Assembly (NCBI RefSeq): GCF_023516615.1
Contig: NZ_JAMGBF010000031.1
Coordinates: 1 to 64,000, forward strand
DNA length: 64,000 nucleotides
Direction of reading: 5' to 3'
DNA from: Streptomyces panaciradicis
GTDB taxonomy: Bacteria > Actinomycetota > Actinomycetes > Streptomycetales > Streptomycetaceae
In this document: positions 18,398 through 27,288 of the stretch, piece after piece
Numbering within the stretch: the stretch's first letter is position 1
Layout of the letters: each line of letters opens with the position of its first letter
The notes under the pieces: model-generated
Told to the model about the DNA's origin: nothing
What the model saw: only the letters and a program-made list of their open reading frames with translations
Database searches by the model: none
Position numbers and translations under genes: made by a program

Positions 18398-21300
18398 ATG
18401 GCCTCGTCGCCAACGACCCCTTCCGCCGACAGCCGGGCCCGTGTGTCCGCGCTCCGTGAGGCCCTCGCCACCCGAGTGGTGGTGGCCGACGGAGCCATGG
18501 GCACGATGCTCCAGGCCCAGGACCCCACCCTCGAGGACTTCCAGAACCTCGAAGGATGCAACGAGATCCTCAACGTCACCCGGCCGGACATCGTCCGCTC
18601 CGTCCACGAGGAGTACTTCGCGGCGGGCGTCGACTGCGTCGAGACGAACACCTTCGGCGCCAACCACACGGCCGCCACCGAGTACGACATCGCCGACCGT
18701 GTGCACGAGCTGTCCGAGGCCGGGGCCCGCATCGCCCGCGAGACCGCCGACGAGTTCGCCGCCCGCGACGGCCGCACCCGCTGGGTCCTGGGGTCCATCG
18801 GCCCCGGCACCAAGCTCCCCACCCTCGGCCACGTCGGCTACACCACGATCCGCGACGGCTACCAGGCCAACGCCGAGGGCCTGCTCGCCGGCGGCGCCGA
18901 CGCCCTGATCGTGGAGACCACCCAGGACCTGCTGCAGACCAAGGCCTCGGTCGTCGCCGCCCGCCGCGCCATGGAGGCCACCGGCACCCAGGTGCCCCTG
19001 CTGGTGTCGATGGCCTTCGAGACCACCGGCACCATGCTGCTCGGCTCGGAGATCGGCGCCGCCCTGACGGCCCTGGAGCCCCTCGGCATCGACATGATCG
19101 GCCTGAACTGCTCGACCGGCCCCGCCGAGATGAGCGAGCACCTGCGCTACCTGGCCCGGCACTCCCGCACCCCACTGCTGTGCATGCCGAACGCCGGACT
19201 GCCCATCCTCACCAAGGACGGCGCGCACTTCCCGCTCGACCCCGAGGGCCTCGCCGACGCCCAGGAGACCTTCGTCGGCGACTACGGCCTGAACCTGGTC
19301 GGCGGCTGCTGCGGTACGACGCCCGAACACCTGCGCCAGCTCGTGGAGCGCGTCCGCGAGGCCGCGCCCGTCGAGCGGACCCCCGAGCCCGAGCCCGGCG
19401 CCGCCTCCCTCTACCAGACCGTGCCGTTCCGCCAGGACACCTCCTACCTGGCCATCGGCGAGCGCACCAACGCCAACGGCTCGAAGAAGTTCCGCGAGGC
19501 CATGCTGGAGGGCCGCTGGGACGACTGTGTGGAGATGGCCCGCGAGCAGATCCGCGAGGGCGCCCACATGCTGGACCTCTGCGTGGACTACGTCGGCCGT
19601 GACGGCGTCGCCGACATGGAGGAACTTGCCGGCCGCTTCGCCACCGCCTCCACGCTGCCGATCGTGCTGGACTCCACCGAGGTCGACGTCATCCGGGCGG
19701 GCCTGGAGAAGCTCGGCGGCCGCGCGGTCATCAACTCCGTCAACTACGAGGACGGCGACGGCCCGGAGTCCCGCTTCACCCGCGTCACCGAACTCGCCCG
19801 GGAGCACGGCGCCGCGCTGATCGCGCTGACCATCGACGAGGAGGGCCAGGCCCGCACCCCGGAGAAGAAGGTCGAGATCGCCGAGCGGCTCATCGACGAC
19901 CTCACCGGCAACTGGGGCATCCAGGAGTCGGACATCCTCATCGACACCCTGACCTTCACCATCTGTACCGGTCAGGAGGAGTCCCGCAAGGACGGTCTCG
20001 CCACCATCGAGGCGATCCGCGAGCTCAAGCGCCGCCACCCGGACGTGCAGACCACGCTGGGCCTGTCCAACATCTCCTTCGGCCTCAACCCGGCCGCCCG
20101 CATCCTGCTGAACTCCGTCTTCCTCGACGAGTGCGTCAAGGCGGGCCTGGACTCGGCGATCGTGCACGCCTCCAAGATCCTGCCCATCGCCCGGTTCAGC
20201 GAGGAAGAGGTCACCACGGCCCTCGACCTCATCTACGACCGCCGCAGCGAGGGCTACGACCCGCTGCAGAAGCTCATGCAGCTCTTCGAGGGCGCCACCG
20301 CCAAGTCGCTGAAGGCCGGCAGGGCCGAGGAACTGGCCGCCCTCCCGCTGGAGGAGCGCCTCAAGCGCCGCATCATCGACGGCGAGCGCAACGGCCTGGA
20401 GGCCGACCTCGACGAGGCCCTCCAGGACCGCCCCGCCCTCGACATCGTCAACGAGACCCTGCTGGACGGCATGAAGGTCGTCGGCGAGCTGTTCGGCTCC
20501 GGCCAGATGCAGCTGCCGTTCGTGCTGCAGTCCGCCGAGGTCATGAAGGCCGCCGTCGCCCACCTCGAACCGCACATGGAGAAGTCCGACGCGGAGGGCA
20601 AGGGCACCATCGTGCTGGCCACCGTGCGCGGCGACGTGCACGACATCGGCAAGAACCTCGTCGACATCATCCTGTCCAACAACGGCTACAACGTCGTCAA
20701 CCTCGGCATCAAGCAGCCGGTCTCCGCGATTCTGGAGGCCGCCGAGGAACACCGCGCCGACGTCATCGGCATGTCCGGCCTGCTGGTGAAGTCCACGGTG
20801 ATCATGAAGGAGAACCTGGAGGAGCTCAACCAGCGCGGACTCGCCGCCGACTACCCCGTCATCCTCGGCGGTGCCGCGCTCACCCGCGCCTACGTCGAGC
20901 AGGACCTGCACGAGATCTACGAGGGCGAAGTCCGCTACGCCCGCGACGCGTTCGAGGGCCTGCGCCTCATGGACGCCCTCATCGGCGTCAAGCGGGGCGT
21001 GCCCGGCGCGGTCCTGCCCGAGCTCAAGCAGCGCCGCGTGCGGGCCACTTCGGCCGTCGAGGTCGAGGAGCGCCCGGAGGAGGGCCACGTCCGCTCCGAC
21101 GTCGCCACCGACAACCCGATCCCCACCCCGCCGTTCTGGGGCACCCGCGTCATCAAGGGCATCCAGCTCAAGGAGTACGCGTCCTGGCTCGACGAGGGCG
21201 CCCTGTTCAAGGGCCAGTGGGGCCTGAAGCAGGCCCGCACCGGCGAGGGGCCGACGTACGAGGAACTCGTCGAGACCGACGGCCGCCCGCGCCTGCGCGG

Positions 21301-21913
21301 GCTGCTGGACCGGCTGCAGACCGAGAACCTGCTCGAAGCGGCCGTCGTCTACGGCTACTTCCCCTGCGTCTCCAAGGACGACGACCTGATCATCCTGGAC
21401 GAGCAGGGCAACGAACGCACCCGCTTCACCTTCCCGCGCCAGCGCCGCGGCCGCCGCCTGTGCCTGGCGGACTTCTTCCGCCCCGAGGAGGCCGGCGAGA
21501 TTGACGTGGTCGGCCTCCAGGTCGTCACCGTCGGCTCCAGGATCGGCGAGCAGACCGCCAAGCTCTTCGAGGCCAACGCCTACCGCGACTACCTCGAACT
21601 GCACGGCCTGTCCGTGCAGTTGGCCGAGGCCCTCGCCGAGTACTGGCACGCGCGTGTGCGGTCGGAGCTCGGCTACGCCGGGGAGGACCCCGGCGACATC
21701 GAGGACATGTTCGCCCTGAAGTACCGCGGCGCCCGCTTCTCGCTCGGCTACGGAGCGTGCCCGAACCTGGAGGACCGGGCCAAGATCGCCGACCTCCTCG
21801 AACCCGAGCGCATCGGAGTCCAGCTGTCCGAGGAGTTCCAGCTGCACCCCGAGCAGTCCACGGACGCCATCGTGATCCACCACCCGGAGGCGAAGTACTT
21901 CAACGCCCGCTGA
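18398..21913 (+). CDS. metH: Cobalamin-dependent methionine synthase
   Basis: An 1171-residue multi-domain enzyme that transfers the methyl group of 5-methyltetrahydrofolate through cobalamin to homocysteine. Order: homocysteine domain (about 20-325, zinc Cys in GLNCSTGP and GGCCGTTPEH near 302-309), pterin domain (about 355-620), B12 cap and Rossmann domain (about 645-880, with the DxHxxG motif GDVHDIGKN near 745-753) and the AdoMet reactivation domain to the end. ATG at 18398 follows AAGGGAG; upstream in-frame starts lack a site. Divergent from gylR. I found no cobalamin or SAM riboswitch in the leader. Confidence 0.97.
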   Translation: MASSPTTPSADSRARVSALREALATRVVVADGAMGTMLQAQDPTLEDFQNLEGCNEILNVTRPDIVRSVHEEYFAAGVDCVETNTFGANHTAATEYDIADRVHELSEAGARIARETADEFAARDGRTRWVLGSIGPGTKLPTLGHVGYTTIRDGYQANAEGLLAGGADALIVETTQDLLQTKASVVAARRAMEATGTQVPLLVSMAFETTGTMLLGSEIGAALTALEPLGIDMIGLNCSTGPAEMSEHLRYLARHSRTPLLCMPNAGLPILTKDGAHFPLDPEGLADAQETFVGDYGLNLVGGCCGTTPEHLRQLVERVREAAPVERTPEPEPGAASLYQTVPFRQDTSYLAIGERTNANGSKKFREAMLEGRWDDCVEMAREQIREGAHMLDLCVDYVGRDGVADMEELAGRFATASTLPIVLDSTEVDVIRAGLEKLGGRAVINSVNYEDGDGPESRFTRVTELAREHGAALIALTIDEEGQARTPEKKVEIAERLIDDLTGNWGIQESDILIDTLTFTICTGQEESRKDGLATIEAIRELKRRHPDVQTTLGLSNISFGLNPAARILLNSVFLDECVKAGLDSAIVHASKILPIARFSEEEVTTALDLIYDRRSEGYDPLQKLMQLFEGATAKSLKAGRAEELAALPLEERLKRRIIDGERNGLEADLDEALQDRPALDIVNETLLDGMKVVGELFGSGQMQLPFVLQSAEVMKAAVAHLEPHMEKSDAEGKGTIVLATVRGDVHDIGKNLVDIILSNNGYNVVNLGIKQPVSAILEAAEEHRADVIGMSGLLVKSTVIMKENLEELNQRGLAADYPVILGGAALTRAYVEQDLHEIYEGEVRYARDAFEGLRLMDALIGVKRGVPGAVLPELKQRRVRATSAVEVEERPEEGHVRSDVATDNPIPTPPFWGTRVIKGIQLKEYASWLDEGALFKGQWGLKQARTGEGPTYEELVETDGRPRLRGLLDRLQTENLLEAAVVYGYFPCVSKDDDLIILDEQGNERTRFTFPRQRRGRRLCLADFFRPEEAGEIDVVGLQVVTVGSRIGEQTAKLFEANAYRDYLELHGLSVQLAEALAEYWHARVRSELGYAGEDPGDIEDMFALKYRGARFSLGYGACPNLEDRAKIADLLEPERIGVQLSEEFQLHPEQSTDAIVIHHPEAKYFNAR

Positions 21914-21914
21914 G

Positions 21915-21973
21915 AAACCGCCCGCGCCGCGAGCGGAAAACCGCCCGCGCCGGGCACGGAAAACCGCCCGCGC
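21915..21973. repeat. Three 23-bp tandem repeats after metH
   Basis: AAACCGCCCGCGC begins at 21915, 21938 and 21961, an exact 23-base period, starting just past the metH stop. The third copy contains the palindrome CGCCCGCGCGGGCG. They may act as a terminator region or bind a protein; neither is shown. Confidence 0.7.
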
Positions 21974-22068
21974 GGGCGCGGAAACGCAGCTCACAGCGCC
22001 CCCCGGCGGTACAGACGGTGTGCCCCGGAGCGCGCCGGATAAACGAGGCGCTTCGGCGCCGGGCGACG

Positions 22069-22118
22069 TACACTGGTCGGTCCACTGCAGGCCGGTTCCC
22101 CGCGCGGGAACCGGCCTG
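22069..22118 (+). promoter_or_regulatory. Promoter and 5' leader hairpin of the HAD phosphatase gene
   Basis: A TACACT box at 22069-22074 would start RNA near 22081. A 13-bp perfect stem, CAGGCCGGTTCCC (22088-22100) with its complement (22106-22118), would then form at the very 5' end. The ribosome binding site AAGGAGG lies 10 bases past it, so it should stay free. Confidence 0.45.
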
Positions 22119-22143
22119 CTCGTCCCCAAGGAGGTGCGCCCGG

Positions 22144-22842
22144 ATGACAAGCACGGTCCCCGCGCTCGGAACCCGTACGGCCGAAGGCTCAGCACTGCAG
22201 GCCGTGCTCCTCGACATGGACGGCACTCTGGTGGACACCGAGGGCTTCTGGTGGGACGTCGAGGTCGAGGTCTTCGCCGCCCTCGGTCACACCCTCGACG
22301 ACTCCTGGCGCCACGTCGTGGTCGGCGGCCCCATGACCCGCAGCGCAGGGTTCCTGATCGAGGCCACCGGCGCCGACATCAGCCTCGCCGAGCTCACGGT
22401 GCGGCTCAACCAGGGCTTCGAGGACCGTATCGACCAGGCCCTGCCCCTGATGCCGGGCGCCGCCCGGCTGCTCGCCGAACTCTACGAGTACGAGGTCCCG
22501 ACCGCCCTGGTCTCCGCCTCCCATCGGCGCATCATCGACCGGGTGCTGACCTCGCTCGGCTCCCAGCACTTCGCCCTGTCGGTCGCCGGCGACGAGGTGC
22601 GGCGCACCAAGCCCCACCCCGACCCCTACCTGGTCGCCGCCGCCGGGCTCGGCGTGGACCCCGCCAGATGCGCCGTCGTCGAGGACACCGCGACCGGCGT
22701 CGCGGCGGCCGAGGCGGCCGGCTGCCATGTCGTGGCCGTCCCCTCCGTCGCCCCCATCACCCCCGCCGAGCGGCGGACCGTGGTGAACTCGCTCGAACAG
22801 GTCGACCTCGCCTTTCTGCGCGGGCTGATCGCCGGCCGATGA
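22144..22842 (+). CDS. HAD-superfamily phosphatase (beta-phosphoglucomutase-like)
   Basis: A 232-residue HAD hydrolase of subfamily IA. Motif I DMDGTLV starts at Asp24 with Asp26 as general acid/base; motif II is the Ser of LVSASHRR; motif III Lys is in RRTKPHPDPY; motif IV is VVEDTATGVAAAEAAG. A helical cap lies between motifs I and II. The family includes sugar phosphatases and phosphomutases; the substrate is unknown. ATG at 22144 follows AAGGAGGTG. It comes after metH with a 230-base gap and its own likely promoter. Confidence 0.88.
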   Translation: MTSTVPALGTRTAEGSALQAVLLDMDGTLVDTEGFWWDVEVEVFAALGHTLDDSWRHVVVGGPMTRSAGFLIEATGADISLAELTVRLNQGFEDRIDQALPLMPGAARLLAELYEYEVPTALVSASHRRIIDRVLTSLGSQHFALSVAGDEVRRTKPHPDPYLVAAAGLGVDPARCAVVEDTATGVAAAEAAGCHVVAVPSVAPITPAERRTVVNSLEQVDLAFLRGLIAGR

Positions 22843-23279
22843 CGGAAATGCGCCGCCCGTTCACACAGCGTGCGGCGCGGATAGCGCGGCGAATTCCGGC
22901 GCGGGCGCGCGAGCGAATTCGAACCCATCCGGACGGCCGAATTCCGGTGGCTCACCCCGTTGTTGATGTGTGAGGTTCACCACGCGCACAGGGGTCGACA
23001 GCCTCGGTTCGCTGTGCTGCGCACGCCCTTTCCCGGGTCTGCGGCGGGACCTTGTGTCCCGATTGATGGAAAGCTGCACGAATCCTTCCGCTGTCGGGTT
23101 TTCGGTGTGTCCACGCCCGGTTTCGCTGCGTGATGGCCGCTCAACTCCGGTGACCGCGAACCTCCCCGCAGGTGCGGACTAATCTCGTCGCGAGAACCGT
23201 CGCCCTTACCCCCGTGTGCCGCCGCGACACCCCTGCATGCCGGTTACACGGACCTGAACAGCTCTGGAGAAACACGAGC
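22843..23279. other. 437-base gap without a recognisable gene
   Basis: No coding region with Streptomyces-like third-position bias and a ribosome binding site is visible. GAATTC occurs three times within 60 bases (near 22890, 22916 and 22942). A TAATCT box near 23180 could be a promoter of the following lipoprotein gene. Confidence 0.4.
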
Positions 23280-24884
23280 ATGAACCGCAAGACTTTGGTG
23301 CTGCCGGCCGTCGTCGGCCTGCTCGCGCCCGTGCTCGCCGCCTGCGGCGGCTCCGACAGCGGCAGCGATGGTGGCGGTGCCATCAAGGTCGGCACCACCG
23401 ACACGTTCACGGCGACGAAGTCCGCCCCGGCACCCCTGGACCCGGCCTACGCCTACGACGTCGGCACCTGGAACATCCTGCGCCAGACCGTGCAGACCCT
23501 GATGATCCAGCCCAAGGGCGAAGGCGCCCCGGTGCCCGAGGCCGCCAAGAGCTGTGGCTTCACCGACAGCGGCAACGAGCGCTACGCCTGCACCCTGCGC
23601 GACGGCCTGAAGTTCGCCAACGGCGACAAGATCACCGCGGCCGACGTGAAGTACTCCATCGACCGCGCGCGTGCCATCAAGGCCGACTCCGGCGTGTCCG
23701 CCCTGCTGAACACCATCGACACCGTCGAGACGCAGGGTGACAACGAGGTCATCTTCCACCTCAAGACCGCCGACGCCACCTTCCCGTACAAGCTGTCGAC
23801 CCCGGTCGCCGGCATCGTCAACCCCGACGACTACGAGAAGAACAAGCTGCGCGACGGCTTCGACATCGACGGCTCCGGCCCCTACACCCTGTCGACGGAC
23901 GTCAAGAACGACGCGATCGTCACCGCCACCTTCACCAAGAACCCCAACTACAAGGGGACGCTGAAGGTCAACAACTCCAAGGTCCAGATGGTGTCCTACC
24001 AGGACGCCTCGGCCATGGGCGCCGCCCTGGACAAGGGTGACATCGACGTCATGACCCGCACGATGTCGCCGGAGCAGATCCAGAAGCTGTCGAACAGCAC
24101 CAGCGACAACGAGGACCTGGTCGAGCTGTCCGGCCTGGAGATCCGCTACCTCGCCTTCAACACCGACGCCAAGTCCGTGAAGGCCAAGGCGGTCCGGCAG
24201 GCGATTGCCCAGCTGATCAACCGCGGCGAACTCGTCTCCAAGGTCTACGGCACCCAGGCCGAGCCGCTGTACTCGCTGGTCCCGGCGAGCATCACCGGCC
24301 ACTCCAACTCGTTCTTCAACAAGTACGGCGACCCCAGCACCGCCAAGGCCAAGGCCCTGCTGACCAGTGCCAACATCACCACCCCGGTCAAGCTGACGCT
24401 GCACTACACGACCGACCACTACGGGCCGGCCACCGCGAAGGAGTTCAAGATCCTTCAGCAGCAGCTCAACAGCAGCGGTCTGTTCGACGTCAGCATCCAG
24501 GGCTCCAAGTGGGACGACTTCGTCCCCGCCGAGCGCAAGGGCAAGTACGACGTCTGGGGCATGGGCTGGTTCCCCGACTTCCCGGACGCCGACAACTACG
24601 TGGCGCCGTTCCTCGACACGGACAACTTCCTGAAGCTGCCGTACAGGAACAGCCGGATCATCAACACCCTGATCCCGGACTCCCGGCGCGAGGCCGACCG
24701 CCTCGCCGCCGGCTCCGACATCACCACGATCCAGGACATCGTCGCCGAGGACGTCCCGATCATCCCGCTGTGGCAGGGCAAGCAGTACGTCGCCGCCCGC
24801 GACAACGTCACCGGCACCGCCTATGCTCTCAACTCCTCCGCGACCCTGCAGCTGTGGGAGCTCGGCCGTGGGGTGAGCGGCTAG
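23280..24884 (+). CDS. Peptide-type ABC transporter substrate-binding lipoprotein (first of two)
   Basis: A 534-residue family 5 extracellular solute-binding protein (DppA/OppA type). A lipoprotein signal ends with LAAC, lipid-modified Cys22, followed by a Gly/Ser linker. The family core is clear: LRDGLKFANGDKITAADVKYS, then TPVAGIVNPDDYEKN, and the C-terminal VPIIPLWQGKQYVAA. ATG at 23280 follows GGAGAAA. No permease or ATPase gene is nearby, so it must work with a transporter encoded elsewhere or as a ligand sensor. Its neighbour is a paralogue. Confidence 0.92.
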   Translation: MNRKTLVLPAVVGLLAPVLAACGGSDSGSDGGGAIKVGTTDTFTATKSAPAPLDPAYAYDVGTWNILRQTVQTLMIQPKGEGAPVPEAAKSCGFTDSGNERYACTLRDGLKFANGDKITAADVKYSIDRARAIKADSGVSALLNTIDTVETQGDNEVIFHLKTADATFPYKLSTPVAGIVNPDDYEKNKLRDGFDIDGSGPYTLSTDVKNDAIVTATFTKNPNYKGTLKVNNSKVQMVSYQDASAMGAALDKGDIDVMTRTMSPEQIQKLSNSTSDNEDLVELSGLEIRYLAFNTDAKSVKAKAVRQAIAQLINRGELVSKVYGTQAEPLYSLVPASITGHSNSFFNKYGDPSTAKAKALLTSANITTPVKLTLHYTTDHYGPATAKEFKILQQQLNSSGLFDVSIQGSKWDDFVPAERKGKYDVWGMGWFPDFPDADNYVAPFLDTDNFLKLPYRNSRIINTLIPDSRREADRLAAGSDITTIQDIVAEDVPIIPLWQGKQYVAARDNVTGTAYALNSSATLQLWELGRGVSG

Positions 24885-24951
24885 TCTCTTGGTGCCCGGG
24901 GCCCGGGGACGGCGGCCCCGGGGTCCCGATACCGACGACAAGGCACATGCT

Positions 24952-26532
24952 GTGAACATGCGCAACCAGTGGCCGGTCCTGCCCATAGTGGCGGGGCTGG
25001 CCTCCGGCCTGTTGACCGGCTGCGGCGCGGGCGACGGCGATTCCGGGGGAACCGGGCCCTCCGTGGTCATGGGGATGTCCGACGACGTCCTGGCCACCGA
25101 CCCCGCCTCCGGTTACGACCCCGGCTCCTGGCTGTTGTTCAACAATGTCTTCCAGTCGCTGCTCGCCTTCCCCAACGGAGGCACCGAGCCGGTGCCCGAG
25201 GCCGCCAAGTCGTGCGACTTCGCCGACACCGCGACCAAGGTCTACCGGTGCACCCTCAAGGACGGCCTGAAGTTCAGCAACGGTGACTCGCTCACCTCCG
25301 AGGACGTCAAGTTCTCCTTCGACCGCATGCTGAAGATCAACGACGACGCCGGTCCGGCGATCATGTTCCCGATGCTGGGCAGGATCGACACACCGGACGC
25401 GAAGACGGTCGTGTTCCACCTGAAGGAGCCCGACGCCACCTTCCCCAGCAAGATCGCCTCCGGCGCGGGTTCCATCGTCGACCACAACGCGTACGACGCG
25501 GACAAGCTCCGCAAGGACGGCAAGGCCGTCGGCTCGGGCCCCTACAAGCTGGACTCCTTCGACGACGGCAAGGCCGTCTTCTCGGTCAACGGCAACTACA
25601 AGGGCACCGCGAAGGTCAAGAACTCCGGCGTCACCCTCAAGTTCTTCCACGGCGACCAGGCCAAGCTGAAGCAGGCCCTCCAGAACGACAAGATCGACAT
25701 CGCCTACCGGGGCCTGAGCGCCGGCGACATCGCCGACCTGCAGAACGCCGACAACAAGGCCACCACCGAGGTCGTCGAGGGCAGCAGCGCCGAGGTGCAG
25801 CACCTCGTCTTCAACATGAAGGACCCGGTCGCCGGAAAGCTCGGCGTGCGCAAGGCCATCGCCTACCTGCTCGACCGCGACGCCCTCATCAAGAACGTCT
25901 ACGAGGGCACGGCCACCCCGCTCTACTCGATCATCCCGGCCGGCATCGTGGGCCACAACACGGCGTTCTTCGACACCTACGGCGCCAGCCCCTCACCGGC
26001 CAAGGCCGCCGCCGCCCTCAAGGCCGCGGGCATCACCGGCAAGGTCAAGCTCACCCTCTGGTCCACGCCCTCCCGCTACGGCCCCGCCACCGACCAGGAG
26101 CTCAAGGCCATCGCCGGACAGCTCAACGCCAGCGGCCTGTTCGACGCCGACGTCAAGTCCGTCTCCTTCGACCAGTACGAGAAGGACATCGCCAAGGGCA
26201 AGTACGGCGTCTACGTCAAGGGCTGGGTGCCGGACTACCCGGACGCCGACAACTTCACCGCCCCCTTCTTCGGCAAGGGCAACGTCCTGAGCAACAACTA
26301 CCGCAACGACACCATCACCGGCACGCTTATCCCGCGCACCGCCGCCGAGAGCGACCGCGCCGCCACCGACAACGACTACGGCAGGCTGCAGGACATCGTC
26401 GCCCAGCAGCTGCCCGTCCTCCCGGTCTGGCAGGCCAAGCAGTACGCGGTCACCCGCGAGAACGTCTACGGCCTCGAGTACTGCCTCGACGCCTCGACGG
26501 TCTTCCGCTTCTGGGAACTCAGCAAGAGCTGA
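24952..26532 (+). CDS. Peptide-type ABC transporter substrate-binding lipoprotein (second of two)
   Basis: A 526-residue paralogue of the preceding lipoprotein. The lipobox is LLTGC (Cys24). Shared segments include LKDGLKFSNGDSLTSEDVKFS, PLYSIIPAGIVGHN and LPVLPVWQAKQYAV. GTG at 24952 has AAGG 8 bases upstream; the ATG six bases further is the alternative. The 67-base gap suggests co-transcription or tandem duplication. The strong hairpin at 26556-26583 ends it. The ligand is unknown. Confidence 0.92.
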   Translation: MNMRNQWPVLPIVAGLASGLLTGCGAGDGDSGGTGPSVVMGMSDDVLATDPASGYDPGSWLLFNNVFQSLLAFPNGGTEPVPEAAKSCDFADTATKVYRCTLKDGLKFSNGDSLTSEDVKFSFDRMLKINDDAGPAIMFPMLGRIDTPDAKTVVFHLKEPDATFPSKIASGAGSIVDHNAYDADKLRKDGKAVGSGPYKLDSFDDGKAVFSVNGNYKGTAKVKNSGVTLKFFHGDQAKLKQALQNDKIDIAYRGLSAGDIADLQNADNKATTEVVEGSSAEVQHLVFNMKDPVAGKLGVRKAIAYLLDRDALIKNVYEGTATPLYSIIPAGIVGHNTAFFDTYGASPSPAKAAAALKAAGITGKVKLTLWSTPSRYGPATDQELKAIAGQLNASGLFDADVKSVSFDQYEKDIAKGKYGVYVKGWVPDYPDADNFTAPFFGKGNVLSNNYRNDTITGTLIPRTAAESDRAATDNDYGRLQDIVAQQLPVLPVWQAKQYAVTRENVYGLEYCLDASTVFRFWELSKS

Positions 26533-26555
26533 GCGACGGCCCCGCACACACGAAA

Positions 26556-26583
26556 GGGCGCCCCTCGGCCACAAGGGGCGCCC
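26556..26583. terminator. Bidirectional terminator between convergent genes
   Basis: A perfect 10-bp stem, GGGCGCCCCT (26556-26565) with AGGGGCGCCC (26574-26583), and an 8-base loop, between the lipoprotein and response regulator stops. Confidence 0.85.
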
Positions 26584-26602
26584 TCCGCCGTCACCGGCCC
26601 CG

Positions 26603-27274
26603 CTACTGCGCGCCGGGGCGCACCAGCCCGCTCTCGTACGCGTACACCGCGGCCTGCACCCGGTCCCGCAGCCCCAACTTCGTCAGCACATGACCCACAT
26701 GCGTCTTCACCGTCGTCTCGCTGACGAACAGGTCGGCCGCGATCTCGGCGTTCGACAGACCGCGCGCCACCAGCTTCAGCACCTCCACCTCACGCTCGGT
26801 GAGCGTGTGCAGCGTGTCCGGCACCGGCTCGTCCCCGGAGGGCAGATGCGTGGCGTACTTGTCCAGCAGCCGCCGGGTGATGCTCGGCGCCAGCATGGCC
26901 TCACCCGCCGCCACCACCCGGATCGCCTGCACGAGCTCATTGGCCGGCGCGTCCTTCAGCAGGAACCCGCTCGCCCCCGCCCGCAGCGCCTCCACCACGT
27001 ACTCGTCGAGGTCGAAGGTGGTCAGCACCAGCACCTTCGCCGGGCCGTCCCGGCCGGGCCCGGTGATCTGCCGGGTCGCCTCCACCCCGTCCATCCGAGG
27101 CATCCGGATGTCCATCAGAACCACATCGGGCTGCAGCGCCCGCACCTGGTCGAGGGCCTGGAGGCCGTCTCCGGCCTCGCCGACGACCGCGAGATCCTGC
27201 TCCGCCTCCAGGATCATCCGGAAACCGGTACGCAGCAGCGGCTGGTCGTCGACCAGTAGGACGCGGATGGCCAC
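26603..27274 (-). CDS. NarL/FixJ-type response regulator, orphan
   Basis: A 223-residue two-component response regulator. The receiver domain has the acidic pair Asp9-Asp10, phosphorylatable Asp55 (VVLMDIRMPRMDG) and Lys107 (GFLLKDAPA). A LuxR-type helix-turn-helix follows at about 155-215 (LTEREVEVLKLVARGLSNAEI). GTG at 27274 follows AAGGAG with about 7 bases spacing. No histidine kinase is adjacent. It starts 14 bases after the RecB-type nuclease gene, so the two are probably co-transcribed. Confidence 0.93.
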   Translation of the reverse strand: MAIRVLLVDDQPLLRTGFRMILEAEQDLAVVGEAGDGLQALDQVRALQPDVVLMDIRMPRMDGVEATRQITGPGRDGPAKVLVLTTFDLDEYVVEALRAGASGFLLKDAPANELVQAIRVVAAGEAMLAPSITRRLLDKYATHLPSGDEPVPDTLHTLTEREVEVLKLVARGLSNAEIAADLFVSETTVKTHVGHVLTKLGLRDRVQAAVYAYESGLVRPGAQ

Positions 27275-27288
27275 GTGACACTCCTTCG

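Noticed and set aside
21100-21122. Antisense TTGTCGGTG inside metH
   Set aside because: No TANNNT at the required spacing and no gene in that direction.
17279-22195. A minus-strand open frame of about 1640 codons across metH and gylR
   Set aside because: It is the antisense shadow of metH and part of gylR; the translation has no domain and the real genes on the other strand are certain.
22843-23279. A plus-strand frame starting at 22970 and an upstream extension of the first lipoprotein to 23172
   Set aside because: No ribosome binding site and poor third-position bias; the lipoprotein signal fits only the ATG at 23280.
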